64,000 bases of DNA from Bimastos eiseni. Lineage: Eukaryota > Annelida > Clitellata > Crassiclitellata > Lumbricidae. Location: the NCBI GenBank assembly GCA_959347315.1, contig OY365819.1, forward strand, positions 23,392,589 to 23,456,588, given 5' to 3'. Below the pieces are notes generated by a model. That model worked only from the letters and a program-made list of their open reading frames with translations, was not told the origin of the DNA and made no database searches. Shown here piece by piece: positions 12,001 to 23,038 of the stretch (positions are counted from its first letter, which is position 1; the number at the start of each line of letters is the position of its first letter). The position numbers were made by a program, and so were the translations under genes.

Positions 12001-15000
12001 CGATTGCACAATCGAGAGATCCCGCATGCTGACATACTCACCGGGTCTGGTTTTTTCTCCCGAATGGTATACAGATTAATCGAATGCTATACAAAAGAAT
12101 CTATGCCTATAGTGATCGTTATTCCTATTTCTTGCTTTCTCTTTACTCTCACAACTCCAACGATGTCTGTGGTGTAGTTGCTTCATATGAATATTTTGTA
12201 ATCGAACATTCTTTGATTGTTCAGTTATGATGTTCCCGCAGTGCGCTTGCAAGCGGTTCAATAAAGTGCATACTTATTACTTACTTACCAATTTTTTTAT
12301 GTTCATACCATGTCAATCTCAAAAGGCACAAGGTCTAGCACTTTTATTCCATTATCATTCGATTGCCTGACCCAATAATTGTGGAAATAGACACCAAGGT
12401 CGTGAAAATATGCCAACTTTACACAGAGTTACAGCCAAATTTGTGTAATTTTCATGCATGGGCTATTTTTGGGCTATTTTTTGTTTGATTTTGTGAAATT
12501 TCCCTGCATTGTGCACAATGTACACAATGTAGGTTTTAGTATGTTTTAGGCTACTGCAGGTTATTACCTAACTAAAAAAACAAAAACTGACTTGTCACAA
12601 ATTTCTTCTAGCTTTTTTATATCTGGCTGACTAAAACAGCAACAGGCTGACACGCGTTGTCACCTTACGCGAGAATTCGGTCCAAGCTCGAGACGTTCCT
12701 ATCACAGGCTTCGTGCATAGCCATGCGAACACCAACGCCTACCTCTATGTACAATTGCCCATCCCAATAGTAGGCCCAACGTCAGACGGCTCTTTAAGAC
12801 AACCTCTAATATATTCGAACGTCTCTTACGACCTTTAGCCAATAGTACACGGGCTATAAATATAGGTAGCTTAGTCCATTCTAGATCTACGACACGACGA
12901 CTGTACGAAGGACGCCTGCACTCAGTGGCGTAGCGAGGCAAAGCGCCGCCTGGGGCGAAGGTTCAAATTGCCGACTCTGCCTATCTTTCCATCACTTCGT
13001 TCTTGTATATATAGGCCTACCCCGAGATATGCACAAGGCGATAGGCGTAGGGCGCGTGTTTTGAGTGCTTTCATTAAGCTCGTATATACATTACGATTCT
13101 TCTATTCAATATTCAAAATAATTGTAGGGCCTACTGTTAGTAACAGCATCAGCATGCACTGTCGACTTTAAAGCTGTATGTCCTTTGACTAATTAAAATG
13201 TATTATCATCAGATATAAAGATATGAAAATAGAATAAGATTGTATTAATTAAGAAATTAACCAGTTATAAAACAAACAAATAAAGCAAGCGTCACAATAA
13301 AGTTACTAAACGTCTTGCAGGCTAGATCGAAAATTATAATAGGTCACCATAAAATTAAAATTAAACAATACAAATCATGGGCCTATTCTTTCTCTATACG
13401 TATTGAAAATAAAGTCCTAGGCCTAAACAATAATTTAATCATAGTGAGACCATAGTAAGTATGGTATCTATAAGAGATTAGTAACTGATAACGTTTACTC
13501 GAGCGCTCATGAGTAGTAACCTTCAAGGGGCGCTATATAAATTTTTGTAATGAATGAACTTATCATACGGATACGGTACGGTCTCATACTTTCATTATAC
13601 CTGTCAACTGTTACAATTTAAAATTTACTTTTCTTGCTTTCCCTGCAGCAAAATTACTAATAACCTTGTCAAAGTTACTTGTGCTTGTCAAAGAGCGTTC
13701 AACTGAAAGAATTGCTAAATTGGAATGTAGTGATTCTCTAATTGTGGGTCTTAAGTAGGTTTTAATTAGTTTATTTTAATTAGTTTTAGTTTTGAAAATC
13801 CAAATTCTGTTTAGGCAATGACTCTTTCAGGAATCCAGATTTTAATTAAGAAAGATGTTTTGATAAATCCAACTTCTATTTAAGTTAGATTTCGATTGTG
13901 AATCCAACTTAATTTGCATTAATTTTTTCATCACTCAAAGTAGGCAAAAACGTCTTTCATTACTCAAATTTATGTTTCATAAAACTTTATTTGCGTCAAT
14001 ACATGATGCATTTTGCAAGTTTTTTCATAAATCAAATTTATATTTAAGCAGAGATTGTCCTTAATTAATCCAAATATTTACTTAGGAAAGAATGATTTTT
14101 CATCGATCTAAGAATTTGCGCATTATCATAATTGCAAATCTTATTTCATTTTATAGGTACAAAAGTCATGGCAAGATAGACAGGGGCGGCATTGCCATTT
14201 TGCAGCGTATCTATTAACACTAGGTGCCATTCGATGGTCCTTCTGTATATCGTACATGTTAGTTTTAAGTCGAGAAGAAGCAAGAATTCAAAGCATATGG
14301 TGCCTGGTTTAGACAAGAGCAGCAAGATCTTGAAGAGTGCAATTTATACAACAAGAATTTTTTATTTATTTTTTACCAAAAATGCCGCCTCTAGGACAAG
14401 TGCCTCCTGGGGCCATTTTGCGCATTATTTTATTGCAAAATTTATTTCATTTGATAGGTGCGAAAGTCATGGCAAGATGGACAGGGGCAGCATTGCCATT
14501 TTGCAGCGTGCCTATTGACACTAGGTGTCATTCGATGGTCCTGTATATCGTATATGTTAGTTTTAAGTCGTGAAGAAGCAAAAAAGCTTTAGGTTTAGAC
14601 AAGAGCAGCAAGAATCTTGAAGAGTGCAAGTTATACAAAAATCATTTTTTATATATTTTTTCCAGAAAATGCTGCCCCTAGGACAAGTGCCGCCTGGGGC
14701 GGTTCGCCCTCTCGCTACGCCACTGCCTGCACTGTCTCCTAACAATGTAATTTATTATCTAGCACCACTTTATTAACTCGACGTCGCTGTAATTAACTAG
14801 CTTAATCTAGTCTACCTATAATTTAACTACAAATGTAAGTAAACAGTAAGTTTGAGAAGGCTATAAATTCGGTACAATGTAATTTTTAAAAAAATGGCTT
14901 TACTTTGTGAAGGGTTTATTTCATGACGCTGCAAAGATGAACCTGAGGCTAAAAGCTAAACATTTTAACTCAACCACCAAACAGGCATTCAAGTGTAACA

Positions 15001-18000
15001 TTTGTCGTGATATCCTAAATTTTTACATGGACTGATTGAAGAAATTGAATAGGAATTAGTTTAGTTCTTCAATAGATCAATGCAGAGCGAAGATGTACCA
15101 AGGAAAAGGCATTGTTTAGAAATGGAAACAGAAGAGAGTCGTGTAACTGCAGACCAGTCAGTTTAAGCAGTGTGATGTGGCAGATTATGGAAAGAGTCAT
15201 TAAGGATTACACAGCGCAGCGTTTCCCAATCTGTTTTTGTCGGAAGCCCCGTCCAAAGCTAACACTTTGTACTGCAAGTACATAGTCAAATTTAGCTGTA
15301 GGGCACTAACACGATATAAATGTAGGTTAACCAACGCCGCCAAGAGAAAGATAAGCGCACGAGCGACCAGAACACACACACTATGCCAGCGTCCATTATG
15401 TGCATGAAGTCTCTCAATTTGGAACTCCATATCTGCCTCACTTTACAGCATTTCACCTATTCAAACAGAAAATTAGATATCTTAGTATGTCAGGTAAATT
15501 ACAACGAATCTGACAGCTGCAACCACCTTTAACCAACTTCTGACAATCTCTATCATGCCGCAGCACAAACTCTGAGCAATAAGATGCAGTCATGCGTTGC
15601 GAATCCCACGAGGATCGGTTTTGGGACTGGCAGCAGCCCTCGCATCATCCGCCTCACATGTACTGAATAGGCCTCGTATAACTAAATTTAAGTCTATTAG
15701 AAATTTTCTCCAGTATTAGATGTTAGTTTACTGGCCAGTGAAGAATAGCTGAGCTCTGAATTATGTTCTCATTTTACATAATTATTGTCTCTCTTTTCGG
15801 TACGTGACGTTTTGGCGCAGCCGTTTTGGCGCAATACGTTTTGGCGCAGATCTCTGATACAATAATATTGTATATTATATAAATATTATGGCAAATCAAG
15901 TTAAGCCTCGTTAGAGTCGGTATTAGAAGAGGGAGCGGTGAAAAGAATCATGTTTAACGATAGAAGTCGGATCAATGAAAAGGATACTGTTGAACTGAGA
16001 GCTGGATTGACGAAAGGAATTGTGTTTAAATGGAGTTGTATTGCTAAAAATAATTATCAGGGATGTACGTAGTCTCGAGACCGCAGACTTGGTCTCGAGA
16101 CGGTCTCGAGACCGGAAAACTGCGGTCTTGCTCTCGAATGTATCGGTCTTGGTCTTAGTCTTGGTCTCGGACCATCGGTCTTGGTCTTGTCTTGGTCTCG
16201 GACCATCGGTCTTGGTCTTGATCTTGGTCTCGACTGCGTCGGTCTTGTTCTTGGTCTTAAAGGAACGGTCTTGGGATTGGTCTCCGTCTTAGGTTAGCAT
16301 TCTTGGTCATTTGCCGTATCAGAGCAATTTCTTTGATATTTTTCGGTTCATTTCGATTATTAGAGACACCGGATATTTAGGCTTTACGCGCTTGTTATCG
16401 ATTTATGTCATGCTGGCCATCTATATATATATATACATTTTTCCATGGGCAAAAAATGCATTTGCAACGGAACCAGCCATTTCGAAATTTGCTTTCACAA
16501 ATGTCAAGGCTTTGGAACAATCTAATAATTATGTGGTCGGCCACGTGTAGTCACCTACAATTCCGAGTACAAGTAGGCCTACACCATTCAAACGGAACGA
16601 ATCTACTTGTTCAGATGCCTTTAAATATTTACCTATCGTATACTGTAAGTAATTTATAGTGTGATATTCTCAGGCCGAAGCCAAGGACTGAACCCGCAGA
16701 AGTTCAGACTGGCCGATAAAACTGTTTTCTGGACAATTATTAAGATTAGTATTCTTCAGCAATAAAATTCATGTTTTAAGCGTGTCATTCCCCGTTTCAG
16801 CGTCTTAATAAATTGAATTGTTTATAAAAAAAGGGTATCGGTCTTGGTCTCAGATTCTCGTTCTTGGTCTTGGTCTCGGACCATCCGATCTTGGTCTTGG
16901 ACCTCTCGGTCTTGGTCTTGGTCTCGAGGAGGTTTTGGTCTCGTGCCCAACTCTGATAATTATGCTCGAATTGAAGCTGGAGTGATGAGAAAAATCATGC
17001 TTAGATGGAAACTGTATTGAAAAAAATCATGCTTAAATGGAAGCCGCATTGATGAAAATAGTCATACTTAAATGGAAGCCGGATTGATGAAAAGAATCGT
17101 GTTTAAATGGAAGCTGGATTGAGGAAAAATGACTATTTTTAAATACGCTTAAATGGAAGCTGGATTGATGAAAAATAATGCCGTTTTATTAGAAGCGAGA
17201 TTGATAAAAACATTGTGACTAAAATGGTTCCACGACGAGTAGAATTCTCATATCCATCCCGCTTCTATTTAAGCATGATTCTTTTTATCATTCTAGTTCC
17301 CAGTTTAGCATAATTACTATCATCGATCATGCTTCGTGTTACATTATATATAGTATAAGATATCTGCACCAAAACGTCCTGCGCAATAACGGTGCTGCGC
17401 CAAAACGTCCTGCGCCAAAACGGCTGTGCCAAAACGTCCTACTCCGCTCTCTTCTTGGTCTCCACTCAATTACTACACCAATTTTTGTGCGTTGCTCCAA
17501 CTTGCTCCAACTTCCGTCGCTAATTGGGTCTCCTGTGCAATTGTTAAGTATGTTTAAATATGTGTTCATGATATAAAACCTAGAATGAAATTAAATTGCT
17601 TTTCATATTTTTCCGATTATTTAAAAATTAAAATTCCACGCAAATTCTACAGGTTGTCTTACATGACCCGCGCGATCAGCCTCTTATGCAGGATGTAGGA
17701 TTCAGAGTGGGAACGGGAATTTCAACATCCGTTTCAATTTCACTGAGAAACGTGAGTAAACGTTACACACCGATTGCATTATATTGATATGTATTGTTTC
17801 TACGTGATTAATATGTTCAAAAGCGATCAATATTATATTATTTGTATAACTTCTATGGAGTGAATGGGTAGTTTTAGAATTACGGACCGTCCATAAGTGA
17901 CGTAACGAAATATTGACGATTTATTTATACCCCTCCTTTTTTTGTCGCACGTCGTCGCAAATAATTATCATGACCCATCAAATATGACGTGACAAAGCTC

Positions 18001-21000
18001 TTACCCCCACAAAAAAACCAAGATGTCCAGAATATAATGCAAATTTTGTTTAAATTATAAAAAAGTAATTATTAACAAATTATTGAAACCATATAGTAAA
18101 ACGAAGAAAAATGGAGTATATGCCTGATTAATACAATTTTAGTCGTTCCTCAAGATGAAAGACTCTGGCAGAATCGTTTCAATTATTAAATAAATGTTTG
18201 ATAACAATAACTCGACACAATCCAAACTTTATGCCTCTCCATTCTCCCACGGTGAAGAAACAAATGCTCCTTCATGGAATCGTAATCGTAATCTCCAAAT
18301 TTCGCGCCACTGTAATTCTAAGCGCAGGGCACCAGCTTATTCACGTGCGCTGCGTCAAATCGAAAGGGGTGTCCAAAAAAATAGTCCGTGGGCGGTCAGA
18401 GTTCGGTTTCCAGGAGGTCATCAAGGAGGCAGAGTAGCTGTTAGGGAGGGTGTCGCTTTGGTCGAGGATTGACAGATGGGATGTCAAGTAATGAGTCTGG
18501 GTAAGAGTTCTTGGAAAGGAATAAATAATATCCAATCGACGCACTCTCCATTTTCTTCGCTTGCGATTATAACCAACTTGCAGCGACTCTTTGTGGTATG
18601 TTAACTTGGGCGGGATAATTGATTATTGCTTGTGCGTCAGGTCTACAGAATGGCTGCCTCACTTCCAAAGCCCCAAAATTAACAGCAACTGTAAATCAAA
18701 CAATTCACAAAAATTGTGAATGCAATAATCATAATTAGTGTTAAATTGCGGTAACAATTACTGTTAGTAATGCGAAATTTGTTTAATTGAGTAAAATCTT
18801 TAACAAAGTCGCGCATTTTGAAGTTTGATGTGATGATGTGACGTCACATTTTTTTCGCCTCGTCACACATCGTTACAAATCTGTGACCTTTCCTCCCAGG
18901 CACGTGACGTCATTCATGGACGGACCCTTAGATTAGGCTCTATGTCAATGAAACGTGCTATAGCGCCACTCCAGGAAATCTATTCAGAGGCGTTCTCTGC
19001 GCTGAACTATGGGTCTATATAATGTAAAATGTCATTAAAAAGTAATATAATACATCAACAAACTGATAAGAGTCACCTGTAATGGGCACACGCACAAGCG
19101 TGGAACAGTGGCGTAGGTAAAGGGAGGGTTTGGGGGGGGGGGGTTAAACCTCCCCATTGGCATAGCTGAAAATATTTTTTAGCAACAACTTACAGAATAA
19201 GTTGGGATAATTTTAAGACCGTGCTCCTCGCTAGAGAACTAACAGACACTCACAGTGCACTGAGTGCAGCATATCCGCCAACTCCACGGAGGCAACAGCT
19301 GTGGCATAGATTTGAAGTATACCCGATACCGTATACCAAGGTGTAAATGAAGCCGAACTTAGCCTATAATGTGACAAGTGTAATGTATCATTCAATAATT
19401 TTCAGATATAGGACCGGGATATAAGACAGCTGTCATAGGCTCTATGTGTACTATATATATAAATATATAAAATGGGTGTGCGTGTATGTGTTTAACTAAT
19501 GTATACATGTATATATATATAAATAAAGAGAAAGAAAAAGAGACTTATGTATATAGGTCAGTTCATCCTTAGACATGAACATTGGATGCATTATACCAAT
19601 TTGAGTGTTCAGAAGTTTAAATTATTGAATATAAATGATATATGAAATTGCTGCATTGTATAGTGGATCGATAAAATTCATAAGCATATTATCTCTCGCT
19701 GGAAGGCGTTGTGGTAAGTTTAACTGAACATTGTTATCTCTTGCTATAAGATGTTGGGGCAAGAATAGCACTAAACAAAGCTAAGCGATCATTCCATAAG
19801 CAATGGCTCTCAACGTATTTGGATTCATTAGTGGCAGAACTAAGGCTGTGGTACAGTCGTCTTCCACGCAAAACAACGAATAGTGTGCCAAAAATGCTTT
19901 GAACGCAATGCATTTTGTGTCATCCAACAGTTCACCGAAATATTACAAAGCTGTTGCAAATCTTGGCAACATTACATTGCCTGTTTCCATCTGTACCAGT
20001 GAGCGCTCTTTCTCAACAATTCGCCGTCTAAAAACATATATTAGGAACTCGACATGCAAAATTAGGCTGAATTGATTAGCTCTTCTACATGTTCACCGTG
20101 AAATGACCCCAACAACCGATGAAACAATCAATGAACTACTAAGGAAGCGAAGATTAGGTTTCGTTCTGTGAAGCCAAGCAAGTTAAAACCAATATTCATT
20201 ATGATTATAATCAATGAATAAATAAGATAATGACAAGAAAACTTAAATTCTGCCGATTATCAGAAGAAGTATATTAGCTTACTAAGATGCTAAGAAAAGA
20301 AAATCTGAGACTGACTTGCATAGGGAGAACTATTTTATAATTATATCAAATTTAAAGTTTGAGTATATGTTTGTAATTGTTGTGTCCATTGTTATAAAAA
20401 TCACTAGCTATGCGCCTTGGCCGTATTTAATAAAATGTACTCAACATTTGTAATATCACACAAAACTGTTGCAATGCAAAAGAGGCTAAAATAAAATAAA
20501 AACTTGCTCATTGAGCCCCTAATTTATTGTAGATCTAGTGCGGAAAATGACTACCCCAAAAGTGCCTACACTAACCGCCCGTTAGGAAAATCATGCCTAC
20601 GCCACTGGCGTGGAACCAACCAACAGATTCCCGTCGACAAATCTAGGCCACTTGTAAAACTGCAGCTGGCACAGATGTTGAGAGTATGTGGGTCAAGTTG
20701 CGTCAATGAGCAGAGCGACAACTGTCAACGACGATCGCAGACACGAGGAGGAGGAGGAGGTGGAGAAGGAGGAGGTGGAAAGGCGTTCGTCGTGAGTTGA
20801 TTGGTAGCTTAAATAGCCATCCGTGTCCATCGGTCAAGGTCACTCCAACGGCCGCGTCGCTCGTCCTTTACTGAGATAAACAGACACTCGGCTACAGGAG
20901 GCGTACACGGTCAGGTTGGCTAAAACTCGACCGTACACATCTGAAAGATAATAGGATTCAGCCACATGGCAATCAATCAAATCAAAAGTTCTTTATTGTT

Positions 21001-23006
21001 CAACAAACCAAATTCGAAAGCAGCAGAAACATGAAATTATACAATTGAGTATATGAACTATAGTCAACAACACATTTGTGTAATAACAAACAAAAGGTAG
21101 GCCCCAAAGGAACGATACGTTCCGCTAGAAGGGGCTGACTCATTACACAAGATAAATTCCAATGGAGTGATTACAACAATATGTACCAATTACGTTTCAA
21201 TAAAATGTTTTAACACACTGACGTGTATCTGATCGTAGGCCTACTGGCGTCCGCCAAAGAGATTATGTGCAAGCTGCAAGGCCCATTCAGCCATTGTATT
21301 CAACTACACTGTCCACAATAAAACAACCAACATTCACAAATTATTGCGCAGTGAATTTAATTATAAACGTACACGTTTCATACTATTGTGCAATTGTACG
21401 ATGATATTATGTCCTAGGCACTTTTACGAACAAAATGCCTCTTAGCGTACAAAATTCCTGACAAGGTCTACGATTAAGTCCGTTATGTAAACCTACTCCA
21501 ACATGTTCGAATTTAGTGAACAAATGCTGCATGTTGATGAATATTACCGTCAAAATGACGTAGGCCTATCGGTCGAGCAATCGACCAACAGGACCGATGT
21601 CATGTGCAGAAATATTATCTGCACATATATCTAGGCTACTTATAAAACTGGAGAATAAGGTTTTGCTTAAATAACTCTAATTCCTTTGGATGCTTTTATT
21701 TTGAAATGAATTAGTGACTGTTTGACTCGAATACATTTGAAGAGCGAATAATTCTAACATTTAGATCGTTTGTATATATATAGCTGTCTATGCTGCCTTC
21801 ACCCTATGGTGTCTGTCGTCCGAACGGAAGCTATACGTACATGAAATGCATGTCTCGATGTGTGGCGAATGTTTTGGTGTCCGAATGCAATTGTCGCCCA
21901 CTTCAGTTCGGCGGTATTGACGGTATGAATCTATCAAGTTATTTATTCATTTGAACTGGATCATAATGGTATAATAAAGCTTCTTAGACACATTTATAAA
22001 AGTCTATACCAAAGTTTTATATGTTATTTGTATAACATATATATTTTTTAATTGTTTCTGCATTGATATCAGTTGCGACCGGTTTGAAGCTTCTCGTCGT
22101 CATTGGTCATTTTGAACCTGATCGGATCAGGCGGATTTTGACAATTTGCTGCCCCAAGGCGCTTTCTATACCAAATTCAAATTACTTTCTTAATTTAAGA
22201 GTAGTTTAATAGTTGAAGCACAAATGCTAGACTAGTGATACTGATATTAGATTACTCGAATATACTTTTTAAAAGTCAACTGGTTTACATGATTTCTAGC
22301 GTCGTAGTCTTGTAGATATTACTATTTCCGTTGTTTGAAACATATATCTTAGCATTGTAAATTATGCATAAATGGAAGCTGGATTTATGAAGAGAATTAC
22401 GATTACATGGAAGCTGGATTTTTGAAAATATTCGGTTAAACTTGAAGCTGGATCGATGAAAAGACTAGAGACTGGATGGAGTAAAAGAATTTTTTAAGAA
22501 GGGAGCTGGATTGATTAAAGATTCATGCTTAAATGGAAGTTTCACTGCAAAGGTGTTATGCTTAAATGGAAGCTGTATTGATAATTGATGTTATGAATCA
22601 TGTTTATATGAAAGCTGGATTGATGAAAATTTGTGCTTAAATGGAGTCTCAAGTTGTTAAAAGAATGCCGCTGAGATGGAATCTGGACTTATGAAAGTAT
22701 TCTAGACAACTGGGAGCTGGGTTGATGAAGAGTTCTGCTTTAATGGAAGTTTAATTGATGATAAAAATCTTGAATAAATAGGAGCTGGAATTGATAAGCA
22801 ATAGGTGAAATAAAACTGATTGCGCGCTTATGTCTTTCGCGTTTTTGTCGGGGTGTTTGTCACTGCGCATTTGTCGGTGCGTAATCGTCGGCGTGCTTTT
22901 GTCGGCGCGATTTTGTCCTGCGTTTTCGTTGCGGTGCTACTTTTTACATATGAAAATGTTTAAATCCAACTTTTATCGCCCCTCAACTGTGTTGCCATCT
23001 ATATAT

Positions 23007-23038
<32 letters not shown>

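Larger units (their letters stand above)
15806..17440. mobile_element. Element with 14-bp subterminal repeats and minisatellite core
   Basis: The left end carries CGTTTTGGCGCAG-type units in tandem (about 15807-15851). The right end carries the inverse, GCGCCAAAACGTCC units (about 17369-17440). The next 50 bp inward are also inverted-homologous (ATCTCTGATACAA / ATATCTTATACTA). The core is a tandem array of 35-44-bp units, consensus near AAATGGAAGCTGGATTGAT plus GAAAAGAATCATGCTT, interrupted by hAT element 3. Termini and target duplication are not exact. Mirrored at 36059-37693. Confidence 0.7.
1..22055. repeat. Left arm of 22-kb near-identical inverted repeat
   Basis: Every landmark in this arm recurs on the opposite strand in 31444-53488. 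Paired coordinates sum to 53489 for positions 1 to about 8035, 53490 to about 9012, and 53499 from there to 22055. The offset changes come from a G run (12 G at 8036-8047 against 11) and a GAC run (9 units against 6, at 9012-9038). Substitutions seen are G/A at 4041, T/G at 6729 and A/G at 21801; the last is synonymous (Ser TCA/TCG) in channel exon 6. Homology stops at 22055 only because the partner runs into the N gap, and it reaches base 1 of the window. Confidence 0.97.

Noticed and set aside
18194..18544. Overlapping 67-92 residue open frames
   Set aside because: They lie inside the MITE-like element at 17883-18927, overlap each other on both strands and have no recognisable features.
20504..20800. 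98-residue open frame with a Gly-rich end
   Set aside because: It crosses the end of hAT element 2 and its flank, and the Gly run comes from a GGA repeat.
22360..22800. Possible CRISPR array (regular repeats)
   Set aside because: Units are contiguous and diverged with no unique spacers, and this is an animal genome; it is a minisatellite.
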